The notes: generated by a model from the sequence alone, not told the origin. A DNA stretch of 64,000 bases from Streptomyces zhihengii (GCF_016919245.1 NZ_JAFEJA010000001.1:5791501-5855500); one strand, 5' to 3'. Numbered from the stretch's first letter, positions 25,128-33,841 are shown. Made by a program: numbers and translations.

Positions 25128-25867
25128 ACGCCGCGCCCGCCGACCAGATCCGACTCCTCGACGTACAGGCCCTGGACGTCCGGCTCTCCCAGCTCGCCCA
25201 CAAGCGCGCGTCGCTGCCCGAGCACGCCGAGATCGAGTCGCTGACCAAGGACCTCACCCAGCTCCGCGACCTGCTCGTCGCCGCGCAGACCGAGGAGAGC
25301 GACACCGCCCGCGAGCAGACCAAGGCGGAGCAGGACGTCGACCAGGTGCGCCAGCGCGCCGCCCGCGACCAGCAGCGGCTGGACTCCGGCGCCGTCACCT
25401 CGCCCAAGGACCTGGAGAACCTCCAGCGCGAGATCGTCTCCCTCGCCAAGCGCCAGGGCGACCTGGAGGACATCGTCCTGGAGGTCATGGAGCGCCGGGA
25501 GTCCGTCCAGGAGCGCGTCAGCGAGCTGACCGGACGCGTCGCCTCCGTGCAGGGCAGGACCGACGAGACGACCGCCCGCCGCGACGCAGCCCAGCAGGAG
25601 CTCGACGGCGAGGCCGCCGCGGTCACCAAGGAGCGCGAGGTCGTCGCCCAGTCCGTGCCCGCCGACCTGCTCAAGCTGTACGAGAAGCTGCGCGTCCAGC
25701 AGGGCGGGGTGGGCGCCGCCCGCCTGTTCCAGCGCCGCTGCGAGGGCTGCCGCCTGGAGCTGAACATCACCGAGATCAACGAGGTCCGCGCCGCGGCCCC
25801 CGACACCGTGCTCCGCTGCGAGAACTGCCGCCGCATCCTGGTCCGCACCTCCGAATCGGGTCTGTAG
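25124..25867 (+). CDS. zinc ribbon coiled-coil protein (CT398-like), CTG start
   Basis: A 247-aa protein: an N-terminal long coiled coil (about residues 15-180, heptads rich in Gln/Glu/Arg/Leu) and a C-terminal C4 zinc ribbon (RRCEGCRLEL and LRCENCRRIL). It resembles the c4-type zinc ribbon family implicated in nucleic-acid or secretion/flagellar interactions. The best start is an unusual CTG at 25124, overlapping the Nif3 stop (CTGA) with GGAG 8 bases upstream; the next internal starts would remove the conserved N-terminus. The stop shares one base with the next GTG, so the three genes are translationally coupled. Confidence 0.85.
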   Translation: MNAAPADQIRLLDVQALDVRLSQLAHKRASLPEHAEIESLTKDLTQLRDLLVAAQTEESDTAREQTKAEQDVDQVRQRAARDQQRLDSGAVTSPKDLENLQREIVSLAKRQGDLEDIVLEVMERRESVQERVSELTGRVASVQGRTDETTARRDAAQQELDGEAAAVTKEREVVAQSVPADLLKLYEKLRVQQGGVGAARLFQRRCEGCRLELNITEINEVRAAAPDTVLRCENCRRILVRTSESGL

Positions 25868-27186
25868 TGCGGGAGTTCGTCGTCGAGGCCGACGGCGGAT
25901 CCCGGGGCAACCCGGGCCCCGCCGGCTACGGCGCGGTCGTCCTCGACCCGGTCACGGGCGAGGCGCTGGCCGAGGCCGCCGAGTACATCGGCGTCGCGAC
26001 GAACAACGTCGCCGAGTACCGGGGCCTGATCGCGGGCCTCCGGGCGGCCCACCGCCTGGACCCGGACGCCACCGTGCGCGTCCGGATGGACTCCAAGCTC
26101 GTCGTCGAGCAGATGTCCGGCCGCTGGAAGATCAAGCACCCCGACATGAAGCCGCTCGCGGCCGAGGCCGCCCGGATCCTGCCCGCCTCCCGCGTCACCT
26201 ACGAGTGGATCCCGCGCGAGCGCAACAAGCACGCGGACCGTCTCGCCAACGAGGCGATGGACGCGGGGCGCGCGGGCAGGCAGTGGGAGGCGACCCCACG
26301 GGCCGCGTCACCGGTGGGGGGTGTCCCGGCCGGGGCTGCCTCCGCCTCGGCGGGGGGTGCGGTGGACTCCGGGGCCGGGGCGGTCTCCGGTTCGGTGTCC
26401 GGGTCCGGGTCCGGCTCTGGTTCGGTGTCCGGGTCCGCGTCCGGCTCCGGGGCCGGGTCCGGCTCCGGCTCTGGTTCCGCGTCCGACTCCGGGGGAGTGT
26501 CCGTCGCGGGGGCTTCCGTGCGGACGGCGCCCCCCGCGGGGTGGGGTTCCGCCGCGGACATGGGCACGCCCTCCACCTTCGTGCTGCTGCGCCACGGGGA
26601 GACGGCGCTCACCCCCGAGAAGCGCTTCTCGGGCAGCGGCGGCAGCGACCCGGTGCTGTCCCCGGCGGGCCGACGCCAGGCGGACGCCGTCGCGGCGGCG
26701 CTCGCCGCGCGCGGCACGGTCCAGACGGTCGTCACCTCCCCGCTGCGGCGCTGCCGCGAGACCGCGCAGACCGTGGCCGAGCGCCTCGGCCTGCCCGTCA
26801 TCGTCGACGAGGGCCTGCGCGAGACGGACTTCGGCGCCTGGGAGGGGCTCACCTTCGCCGAGGTGCGCGAGCGGCACCCGGACGACCTGGACGCCTGGCT
26901 CGCCTCCCCGAAGGCGGCGCCCACGGGGGGCGGCGAGTCCTTCGCCACGGTCGCCCGCCGCGTGGCCGCCACCCGCGAGCGCCTGCTCGCCGCCCATCGG
27001 GGCCGCACGACGCTGCTCGTCACCCACGTCACCCCGATCAAGACCCTGGTCCGCCTCGCCCTGGGGGCACCCCCGGAGGCACTGTTCCGCATGGAGCTCT
27101 CGGCGGCGTCGCTGTCGGCGGTGGCGTACTACGCGGACGGGAACGCGTCCCTGCGCCTGCTCAACGACACGTCGGCGCTGCGCTAG
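25867..27186 (+). CDS. bifunctional RNase H / acid phosphatase
   Basis: A 439-aa fusion. N-terminal type I RNase H (residues 1-135) with the catalytic acidic residues in VEADGGSRGNPGP, NNVAEYRGL, RMDSKLV and KHADRLANEAMD. C-terminal histidine phosphatase (about 237-435) with LLRHGET, the ETDFGAWEG motif and LVTHVTPIKT, as in CobC-type alpha-ribazole phosphatases. This is the architecture of Mycobacterium Rv2228c. The domains are joined by an unusually long Ser/Gly repeat linker (about 160-215). GTG start overlaps the previous stop by one base. Roles: RNA-DNA hybrid removal and possibly cobalamin nucleotide-loop assembly. Confidence 0.9.
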   Translation: MREFVVEADGGSRGNPGPAGYGAVVLDPVTGEALAEAAEYIGVATNNVAEYRGLIAGLRAAHRLDPDATVRVRMDSKLVVEQMSGRWKIKHPDMKPLAAEAARILPASRVTYEWIPRERNKHADRLANEAMDAGRAGRQWEATPRAASPVGGVPAGAASASAGGAVDSGAGAVSGSVSGSGSGSGSVSGSASGSGAGSGSGSGSASDSGGVSVAGASVRTAPPAGWGSAADMGTPSTFVLLRHGETALTPEKRFSGSGGSDPVLSPAGRRQADAVAAALAARGTVQTVVTSPLRRCRETAQTVAERLGLPVIVDEGLRETDFGAWEGLTFAEVRERHPDDLDAWLASPKAAPTGGGESFATVARRVAATRERLLAAHRGRTTLLVTHVTPIKTLVRLALGAPPEALFRMELSAASLSAVAYYADGNASLRLLNDTSALR

Positions 27187-28212
27187 CGGCTGCGGGCGGG
27201 GTGCCCTGGTGCCGGGCGGGCTGTTCCGGCCCCGTGCCGGCCGGTGGTCGTGGCGCACCCCCGCTGCGCGCGGGTGTCCTCAAGCGCCGGACGGGCTGGG
27301 GTTGCCCGGTCTGGGGCCGGTTCGTGGGGTGGGGGTCCCGGGTCGCTCCGGGGGCGTGTGCGGGCGAGGCTCGCCCTATCTTGCGTTGCCCTAGCTCGAC
27401 GACCGTTTTATCGCCCGCCCACGCCCCCTGCGCGCCCCGTCCCCGAGCCCTGCAGACCGGTCCGCCCTCGGTGGGGGATCGACCCGCCTGCGGGCCGGTG
27501 GTCGCAGCACCGCGCTGCGCACGGTGTCCTCAATCGCCGGACGGGCTGAGGATGCCCGGGTTCGTCGGTCGCGGCACCGCGCTGCGCGCGGTGTCCTCCA
27601 GCGCCGGACGGGCTGAGGGTGCCCGGGCGGGGCCGGTTCGTGGGTTGTGGCACCGTGCTGAGCGCGGTGTGGTCAAGCGCCGGAGGGGCTGAAATGCCCC
27701 TCCGCCACGACGGACGGGCCGGTTCCCGTGGGCGGGGGCGCGGAGGGGGTGGGTGAGGGCGATAAAACGGTCGTCGAGCTAGGGACGGGCCAACCCCGGG
27801 CGAGCCTCGCCCGCACCCACCCCCGCAGCGCCCCAACGGCACCCGCACCAACCGGACCGTGCTCGGGCAACCCCAGCCCGTCCGGCGCTTGAGGACACGG
27901 CCGCAGGCCGTGCCGCGACCACCGGCCGGTACGGGGCCGGCAACCCCAACCCCATCAGCCTGTCCGGCGCTTGAGGACACCCGCGCGCAGCGGGGGTGCG
28001 CCGCGACCACCGGCCCGCACGGGACCGGCAACCCCAGCCCCATCACCCCGCCCCGCGCCAGCGCACCCCGCGCCAGCCCACCCCGCGCGGGTGCGCCCAC
28101 GACCACCGGACACGCGCCCGGAACAGCCCCCGGACACGGCCGCAGCCCGTGCCGCGACCACCGGCCGGTGGGGGCCGGCAACCCCAGCCCAACACCCCCG
28201 CCGAGGCGTCCC
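27187..28212. repeat. 1-kb convergent intergenic region of clustered repeats
   Basis: No real gene. At least four plus-oriented copies of a GTCCTCAAGCGCCGGACGGG-type repeat (near 27276, 27526, 27592 and 27671) face at least two well-kept inverted copies (near 27876 and 27958) and degenerate ones further on. Each is joined to GTCGTGGC-CGC-type segments. This short repeat family is abundant between convergent genes in Streptomyces. The region also contains the symmetric element described separately. Confidence 0.8.
27362..27812. repeat. 451-bp symmetric inverted-repeat element
   Basis: Outer hairpin GGGCGAGGCTCGCCC (27362-27376), a 12-base gap, then a 28-bp arm (27389-27416) whose sequence includes TCGACGACCGTTTTATCGCC. 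An exact inverted copy of the arm lies at 27757-27784, followed by a 13-base gap and GGGCGAGCCTCGCCC (27798-27812). The structure has mirror symmetry with ~55-bp ends. The 340-bp interior has no transposase, only the streptomycete short repeats and GC-rich filler. Confidence 0.85.
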
Positions 28213-28836
28213 TTACGCCGACGCCCGCGCCAGCGCCTCCACGCGCCCCCAGTCCTTCGCCGCCAGCACGTCCGGCGGCAGCAGCCACGAGCCGCCGACG
28301 CAGGCGACGTTGGGGAGTGCCAGGTAGGCGGGGGCCGTCGCCGGGGTGATGCCGCCGGTGGGGCAGAAGCGGGCCTGGGGCAGCGGCCCGGCCAGGGACT
28401 TCAGGTACGCCGTCCCGCCGGCCGCCTCCGCGGGGAAGAACTTCATCTCGTGGACGCCGCGTTCGAGGAGCGCGACGACCTCCGACGCGGTGGAGACCCC
28501 CGGCAGGAACGGCAGCCCGGACGCGCGCATCGCGTCGAGCAGCGCGTCCGTCCACCCCGGGCTGACGAGGAACCGCGCGCCCGCGGCTGCGGCGTCCTCC
28601 ACCGTCCGGGGCGAGATGACCGTGCCCGCTCCGACGACCGCCTCCGGCACCTCGGAGGCGATCGCCCGGATCGCGTCCAGCGCGGCGGGCGTCCGCAGGG
28701 TCACCTCGATCGCCGGCAGGCCGCCCGCGACCAGGGCGCGTGCGAGGGGGACGGCGTCGGCGGCGTCGTCGATCACGACGACGGGCAGGACCGGGGCGAG
28801 GCCGAGGACGGACGGGGCGGAGGGCACGGTGCTCAT
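28213..28836 (-). CDS. eda: KDPG/KHG aldolase
   Basis: A 207-aa class I aldolase of the 2-dehydro-3-deoxyphosphogluconate / 4-hydroxy-2-oxoglutarate family. Visible active-site elements: Glu in PAIEVTLRT, GAGTV, the Schiff-base Lys in HEMKFFPAE, and the phosphate loop PTGGI. It splits KDPG to pyruvate and glyceraldehyde-3-phosphate in sugar-acid catabolism. ATG at 28836. The longer ORF through 29571 is a shadow of yaaA. No other pathway genes are adjacent. Confidence 0.9.
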   Translation of the reverse strand: MSTVPSAPSVLGLAPVLPVVVIDDAADAVPLARALVAGGLPAIEVTLRTPAALDAIRAIASEVPEAVVGAGTVISPRTVEDAAAAGARFLVSPGWTDALLDAMRASGLPFLPGVSTASEVVALLERGVHEMKFFPAEAAGGTAYLKSLAGPLPQARFCPTGGITPATAPAYLALPNVACVGGSWLLPPDVLAAKDWGRVEALARASA

Positions 28837-28901
28837 GCCGCCATCCTGCCCGCCCGCTGCACACATCGCAACGCGCGTTGCGCACCGCGCAACAGGGCGG
28901 C

Positions 28902-29702
28902 TCAGTGGATCTCCGTCACCACCACGTCCAGCGCCCAGGGCCGCCCCGCGGATGCCGGAGGCTGCGCCTCGACCACGTGCCCGAGGTCCCGCAGCACCTC
29001 CACCAGCGCCGCCGGGGTCCGCGGCGCCGCCCCCGTCTCCAGCAGGCTCCGGACGATCCGCCCCTTGGTCGCCTTGTTGAAGTGGCTCACCACGGACCGC
29101 TTCTCCACACCGTCCACGACCTGGGAGTGCAGCACCCGCACCGTCGCCGTCCGGCCCGCCACCTCGCCCTTCGGCTTCCACGCCGCGGCGTACGCGGACG
29201 AGCGCAGGTCCAGGACCAGGCCGCCGCCCGCCGCCTCCGGCAGCACGGCCTCCATCGGCGCCCGCCAGTACGCGCCGAGCGCCCCGAGCCCCGGCAGCTT
29301 CACACCCATCGCGCAGCGGTACGGCGGGATGCGGTCGCCGACGCGGACCGCGCCCCACAGCCCGGAGAAGACCAGCAGCGACTGCCGGGCCCGGCGCCGC
29401 GCCGCCGCGTCCAGCGTGGCCAGGCCGAGCGCGTCGTAGAGCACGCCCGTGTACAGCTCCCCGGCGGGCCGCGCGCCCGTGGTGCGCAGCTCGGTGTTCT
29501 TGGCGATCTCGCCGCGCAGCCCGTCGCTCAGGCCCAGCACCTGCTGCGCCTTCCCGGTGTCCCCGGCGCACAGCTCGACCAGTTCGTCCAGGACGGCGGC
29601 CCGGGCGTCCATGAGCCCCGGCAGGGACAGCGACTCAGGCTTCAGCGGGGCCCCGCGCCCGGAAGCGGCCTTACCTTCCGACGGCGGCAACAGCACGAGC
29701 AC
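28902..29702 (-). CDS. yaaA: peroxide stress protein YaaA
   Basis: A 266-aa YaaA/DUF328 protein with the family signature PPSEGK at residues 6-11, ELYTGVLYDALG, YRCAMGVKLPG, and the C-terminal VVSHFNKATKGRIVR. In E. coli YaaA limits intracellular iron and oxidative DNA damage; a DNA-binding HhH-like element has been described in the family. GTG start at 29702, divergent from the RNB nuclease gene. Confidence 0.9.
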   Translation of the reverse strand: MLVLLPPSEGKAASGRGAPLKPESLSLPGLMDARAAVLDELVELCAGDTGKAQQVLGLSDGLRGEIAKNTELRTTGARPAGELYTGVLYDALGLATLDAAARRRARQSLLVFSGLWGAVRVGDRIPPYRCAMGVKLPGLGALGAYWRAPMEAVLPEAAGGGLVLDLRSSAYAAAWKPKGEVAGRTATVRVLHSQVVDGVEKRSVVSHFNKATKGRIVRSLLETGAAPRTPAALVEVLRDLGHVVEAQPPASAGRPWALDVVVTEIH

Positions 29703-29802
29703 GGCGCTTCTCCTTCATGACGTACGGGGGAGGGGGTGCGGCCCCGTCCGCCAGCCTACAAAGGGTCCGGGGGCCCGAAATGCCACCACCCCTGCCCCGG
29801 CA

Positions 29803-29808
29803 TACGCT
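29803..29808 (+). promoter_or_regulatory. -10 box of RNB gene (leaderless candidate)
   Basis: TACGCT with exactly 6 bases before ATG at 29815 and no ribosome-binding site between. Confidence 0.45.
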
Positions 29809-29814
29809 CGGTCC

Positions 29815-31254
29815 ATGCCCCGACGCCCCCTGCATCTGACCGGCGCGGTCGAGGCCGCGCTGCGTGCCGCGCTGCACGAGGTGCGCGCCATGCCCGGCGT
29901 ACCGGGTCCCTTCCCCGCCGAGGCGCTCGCCGCCGCCGAGGACGCGGCCCGCGCGCCCCGGCTGCCCGCACTCGACGCCACGGACGTCCCCTTCCTCACG
30001 ATCGACCCGCCGGGCTCCACCGACCTGGACCAGGCGATGCACCTGGCCCGCCGCGGCCACGGCTACCGGGTCCTCTACGCGATCGCCGACGTCGCCGCGT
30101 TCGTCGCGCCCGGCGGGGCACTGGACGCCGAGGCGCACCGCAGGGTCCAGACCCTGTACTTCCCCGACGGCCGGGTGCCCCTGCACCCGCCGTCGCTCTC
30201 GGAGGGCGCGGCCAGTCTGCTGCCGGGCCAGGCGGCGCCGGCCCTGCTGTGGCGGATCGACCTGGACGGCGACGGGCGCGCGGTCGCCACCGACGTGCGC
30301 CGCGCCCTGGTCCGCAGCCGTGCGCGGCTCGACTACGCGGGCGCCCAGCGGGCCCTCGACACGGACACCGCCGAGGAGCCCCTGGCCCTGCTGCGGGACA
30401 TCGGCAGGCTGCGGGAGGCGCTGGAGGTGGAGCGCGGCGGCATCTCCCTCAACGTGCCCGAGCAGGAGATCCACGAACGCGGCGGTGGCTTCGTCCCCGC
30501 CTACCGCGCCCCACTGCCCGCCGAGGGCTGGAACGCCCAGATCTCGCTGCTCACCGGGATGTCGGCGGCCGACATCATGGTGGCGTCGGGCACCGGCATC
30601 CTGCGCACCCTGCCCACCGCACCGGACGGCGCGGTGTCCCGGCTGCGCCGCTCGGCCGCGGCCCTGCGGATCGAGTGGCCGCACCACGTCTCGTACGCGG
30701 CGCTCGTCCGCTCCCTCGACCCGGGCGAGCCGCGCCACGCCGCCTTCCTCCAGGAGTGCACCACGCTGCTGCGGGGCGCCGGGTACTCCGCGTTCACCGG
30801 CGGCGAGCTGCCCTCGCCGTCCGTCCACGCCGCGGTCGCCCACGAGTACACCCACTGCACGGCCCCGCTGCGCCGGCTCGTGGACCGCTACGCGGGGGAG
30901 GTGTGCGTGGCGGCCGTGGCCGGCCAGGACCCGCCCGAGTGGGCGACGGCGGCGCTGGCGGCGCTCCCGCGGGAGATGGCGGAGGGCGCGCGGCGTGCGA
31001 ACGCGGTGGAGCGGGCCTGCGTCGACATCGTCGAGGCGGCCGTGCTCCGGGACCGGGTCGGCGACGAGTTCGACGCGGTCGTGGTGGACGTGAAGGAGAA
31101 GGAACCCGACGTGGGCACCGTCCAGTTGGCGGACCCGGCGGTGGTCGCCCGGATCGAGGGCGACGGCGCCCCGCTGCCGCTGGGGGAGCGGCTGCGGGTG
31201 CGGCTCACCCGTGCGGAGCCGTCCGGGGCGACGGTGGTGTTCGCTCCCGCGTAG
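29815..31254 (+). CDS. RNB-domain exoribonuclease (RNase II-like)
   Basis: A 479-aa protein dominated by the RNB catalytic domain: TIDPPGSTDLDQAM contains the Mg-binding Asp cluster; DVAAFVAPGG, FPDGRVPLHPPSLSEGAASL and EYTHCTAPLRRLVDRY follow as in RNase II. Cold-shock and S1 RNA-binding domains seem absent or reduced, a short form usual in Actinobacteria. It should degrade RNA processively 3' to 5'. Its 3' end overlaps the convergent membrane-protein gene by 50 bp. Confidence 0.9.
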   Translation: MPRRPLHLTGAVEAALRAALHEVRAMPGVPGPFPAEALAAAEDAARAPRLPALDATDVPFLTIDPPGSTDLDQAMHLARRGHGYRVLYAIADVAAFVAPGGALDAEAHRRVQTLYFPDGRVPLHPPSLSEGAASLLPGQAAPALLWRIDLDGDGRAVATDVRRALVRSRARLDYAGAQRALDTDTAEEPLALLRDIGRLREALEVERGGISLNVPEQEIHERGGGFVPAYRAPLPAEGWNAQISLLTGMSAADIMVASGTGILRTLPTAPDGAVSRLRRSAAALRIEWPHHVSYAALVRSLDPGEPRHAAFLQECTTLLRGAGYSAFTGGELPSPSVHAAVAHEYTHCTAPLRRLVDRYAGEVCVAAVAGQDPPEWATAALAALPREMAEGARRANAVERACVDIVEAAVLRDRVGDEFDAVVVDVKEKEPDVGTVQLADPAVVARIEGDGAPLPLGERLRVRLTRAEPSGATVVFAPA

Positions 31255-32143
31255 CCGTGGACGCCGCCACGGATGTGGTCGCGGGGCCGGGGCGTGCGTC
31301 CACCGCCGCGCGGACCGCCGCGTACAGGGCCTTCGGGTCGTCGGCGTGGAAGCGCACCGTCCGCACGGTCCGCGGGCGGCCGAGGAACCCGGTGGCGAAG
31401 GTCGCCGGCTCCGCGAGCTGAAGGGTGAGCGACGTCTGCGAGCCGATCGGCAGGTCCAGCACGTCGTTGTGCTTCTCGTGCGTGAACAGCGTCTCCCGGC
31501 GCACGGACGCGATCAGGCCGAGGGGTATCCGCAGGTCCAGGTGGGCGCCCTGGCGCAGCCTGAGCCCGGCCCCGTCCAGCACGTGCGGACGGGTCACCGC
31601 CGCGGCGTGCAGCCCGAGGACGAACAGCACGGTGTAGACGTCGAGGACGAGGACCACGGCGTGCAGGGCGGGGAAGTCGCGCAGCAGGACGGAGAGGGCC
31701 ACCGTCTCCACGACGGCGACGAAGCCGAAGCCGAACATCAGCGCCGCCTGGTCGCGGGCGTGGCCGAACGCCGTCGCGCCCTCGCCCACACCGTCCCGCC
31801 GCCCCAGCGGCCACATCACCAGGCTCCGCATCAGCCGCAGCTCGTGGCCGGCCAGGCGCAGGACGAGCGGCGGCACCAGCTCCTCCACCGCCTGGCGCCG
31901 GGTCAGTCCGGACCTGCGCAGCCGCAGGAACACGGTCGCGGCGCCCGCGGCCAGCAGCACGACCCCCGCCTCCACGGCGAGCAGCAGCCCACCGGGCACC
32001 CGGGCGCCCGTCACCAGGCAGAACACCAGGGCGAGCTCGGCGGGCAGCACGGCGTACCCGGCGGCCCGCAGCACGCCGATCGCGCGCCGGGTCACGGGAC
32101 CGCTTCCCTGCGGGGCCACGGCTCCGATCCCGCGCCCGGTCAC
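31205..32143 (-). CDS. multi-spanning membrane protein with PH-like C-terminal domain
   Basis: A 312-aa protein with about four hydrophobic helices (two in residues 15-75, two in 125-185) and a C-terminal beta-rich domain (GAGLRLRQGAHLDLRIPLGL to DDPKALYAAVRAAV) resembling bacterial PH domains. GTG start overlaps the stop of the MerR gene by 4 bases, so the two are one operon and this is its likely regulated target. The 3' end overlaps the RNB gene on the opposite strand. Function unknown; possibly an envelope stress or efflux accessory protein. Confidence 0.75.
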   Translation of the reverse strand: MTGRGIGAVAPQGSGPVTRRAIGVLRAAGYAVLPAELALVFCLVTGARVPGGLLLAVEAGVVLLAAGAATVFLRLRRSGLTRRQAVEELVPPLVLRLAGHELRLMRSLVMWPLGRRDGVGEGATAFGHARDQAALMFGFGFVAVVETVALSVLLRDFPALHAVVLVLDVYTVLFVLGLHAAAVTRPHVLDGAGLRLRQGAHLDLRIPLGLIASVRRETLFTHEKHNDVLDLPIGSQTSLTLQLAEPATFATGFLGRPRTVRTVRFHADDPKALYAAVRAAVDARPGPATTSVAASTATRERTPPSPRTAPHG

Positions 32144-32922
32144 CGCGCACGCTCCCGCAGCAGCTCCAGCGCGCGGCGGACCACGGCCGACTGGGCGGGC
32201 GAGAGGTCGGAGAGGAAGCCGTCGAGCCGGGCCTCCTCCGCCGGGTCCGGCTCCCCGATCCGCGCGGCGAGCTCGTCCGGCAGGCTGTCCGAGAGCACCC
32301 GCGCCAGCTCCTCGACCCGGAGGTCGTCGGCCCGTGCCCCCGCGAGTTCGTCCATCCGCCGGTACAGCTCGTAGGCGCGCTCCATGCCGCCCGGCGTCCG
32401 CGCCAGGTGCGTGACCGTGCTCATCATGGCCTCCCGCTCCTCCTCGGGCACCACCGTGTCGAGCAGTGCCAGCATTTCCCGGTCCACGGCCGCCATCGCG
32501 GGCTCCGGACCCGGCAGGGCGGCGGACGTCTCGTCCATCGCGGCGAACAGATCGGCCACCCACGGCGAGACGGGCCCCTCCGCGGGGAGCCGCCCCGCGC
32601 GGGCCCGCTCCAGCAGGTCCGCGAGGCGTTCCCGGCGGGCCCGGATCCGGGCCTCCTGACGCCCGAGGTCGGCGTCCAGCTCCTCCAGGACCTCGACGAG
32701 ATCCCGCCCGGCGTCCTCGGCGAGTACGTCCCGTACCTCGTCCAGCCCCACTCCCAGCTCGGTGAGCCGCCGGATCCGCGCCAGCAGCACGGCGTCCCGC
32801 GCCGTGTAGTCCCGGTAGCCGTTGGCCAGCCGCACGGGCTCGGGAAGCAGCCCGAGGTGGTGGTAGTGCCGGACGGCGCGGGTGCTCACACCCACGAGGG
32901 CGGCGATCTCTCCGATGCGCAT
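32140..32922 (-). CDS. MerR family transcriptional regulator
   Basis: A 260-aa regulator: winged HTH at the N-terminus (MRIGEIAALVGVSTRAVRHY, HLGLLPEPVRLANGYRDYT), a dimerisation coiled coil (about 75-115), and a long helical C-terminal domain rich in Glu/Leu with no Cys cluster, so not a classical metal sensor. It is translationally coupled to the downstream membrane protein. The promoter just upstream has the MerR-type 19-bp spacer with a dyad, implying autoregulation. Confidence 0.9.
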   Translation of the reverse strand: MRIGEIAALVGVSTRAVRHYHHLGLLPEPVRLANGYRDYTARDAVLLARIRRLTELGVGLDEVRDVLAEDAGRDLVEVLEELDADLGRQEARIRARRERLADLLERARAGRLPAEGPVSPWVADLFAAMDETSAALPGPEPAMAAVDREMLALLDTVVPEEEREAMMSTVTHLARTPGGMERAYELYRRMDELAGARADDLRVEELARVLSDSLPDELAARIGEPDPAEEARLDGFLSDLSPAQSAVVRRALELLRERAR

Positions 32923-32928
32923 GCCCCC

Positions 32929-32959
32929 AGTAGAAACGTTGACGCCGCGACAAGGTCAA
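32929..32959 (-). promoter_or_regulatory. MerR-type promoter with 19-bp spacer and operator dyad
   Basis: On the minus strand: -35 TTGACC (32959-32954), a 19-base spacer, -10 TCTACT (32934-32929), then 6 bases and the ATG. The spacer region holds TTGAC-N11-GTCAA, an inverted repeat centred between the boxes. A 19-bp spacer with a central dyad is the hallmark of MerR-activated promoters. The start codon is at the expected transcription start, so the mRNA is probably leaderless. Confidence 0.8.
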
Positions 32960-33004
32960 GGCGCGGCGGTGGCATCACCGGATGCCCGGTGCATCGCCTT
33001 GATC

Positions 33005-33208
33005 ATGTGCCACGATCGAGGGAACGACCCCCCATCCCCGGGCGGGGTCCCGCTGTACCTGCTGGTGGACCGGGACGCCACCTCCGTCACGGCTCCCTCC
33101 GGCGACTATCGGCAGCTGTGCACCCTGCCCTTCGGCAAGCCGCTCCCGCTGCCCGACCCGTTCGGCTTCGACCTGGAGACGTCCGACCTGGTCCGACGCT
33201 GCGGGTAG
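33005..33208 (+). pseudogene. C-terminal remnant of a Uma2-family nuclease-fold gene
   Basis: The 67-codon frame contains GVPLYLLVDRDATSVTAPSG and LPFGKPLPLPDPFGFDLETSDL, which match the last third of Uma2 (DUF820) proteins, very numerous in Streptomyces. The N-terminal two thirds, with the PD-(D/E)XK nuclease core, are missing. The fragment abuts the MerR promoter, so a deletion or rearrangement removed the front. It is followed immediately by rnpB. Confidence 0.7.
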
Positions 33209-33222
33209 CATGTCCCCCACGG

Positions 33223-33639
33223 CAGACGAGCCGGGCGGGCGGCCGCGTGGGATCCCGGAAGGGGTCTCCCGAGGAACGTCCGGGCTCCACAGGGCAGGGT
33301 GGTGGCTAACGGCCACCCGGGGTGACCCGCGGGACAGTGCCACAGAAAACAGACCGCCGGGGACCTCGGTCCTCGGTAAGGGTGAAACGGTGGTGTAAGA
33401 GACCACCAGCGCCTGAGGTGACTCAGGCGGCTAGGTAAACCCCACCCGGAGCAAGGTCAAGAGGGAGCACTCCTTCGCAAGAGGGAGCGCTCCTGCGCGG
33501 ACGTTCGAGGGCTGCCCGCCCGAGTCCGCGGGTAGACCGCACGAGACCGGCGGCAACGCCGGTCCTAGATGGATGGCCGTCGCCCCGACGACCGCGAGGT
33601 CCCGGGGCACAGAACCCGGCGTACAGCCCGACTCGTCTG
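33223..33639 (+). ncRNA. rnpB: RNase P RNA (type A)
   Basis: The ~417-nt segment contains the universally conserved GAGGAACGTCCGGGCTCC (P4 5' side), CACAGGGCAGGGTGGTGG, ACAGTGCCACAGAAAACAGA (CR II-III), GGTAAGGGTGAAACGGTGG, and the 3' segment GGCACAGAACCCGGCGTACA. The termini CAGACGAG (33223-33230) and CTCGTCTG (33632-33639) pair as P1. It is the catalytic subunit that trims pre-tRNA 5' leaders. The exact ends may differ by a few bases. Confidence 0.95.
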
Positions 33640-33646
33640 CCCCGGC

Positions 33647-33674
33647 CTGCGGCCTGTCTCCGGACAGGCCGCAG
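33647..33674 (+). terminator. rnpB terminator
   Basis: Perfect 12-bp stem CTGCGGCCTGTC / GACAGGCCGCAG with a TCCG tetraloop, 8 bases after the RNase P RNA. Confidence 0.85.
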
Positions 33675-33841
33675 ATCAGTTCCGCGATCCCCTGTCTCGG
33701 CAGCGTCTCTCCGAGAAGACATGATTGTTTGCGCCTTCGGCACCCAACCGGTCGCATTTCCTTCATACTTGACGACTAGTCACTGCCAGAAGGTGTGGGA
33801 GCCTTTCGGGGCCAGCCGGAAGTCGAACGGATGGACCGCGC

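Noticed and set aside
27244..28349. Several ORFs of 65-257 codons between the RNase H and KDPG aldolase genes
   Set aside because: They are translations of the intergenic repeats, with Arg/Pro/Thr-rich content and no RBS; the region is non-coding.
33210..33398. 63-aa plus-strand ORF beginning MSPTADEPGG
   Set aside because: It lies within the RNase P RNA gene, whose conserved blocks explain the sequence.
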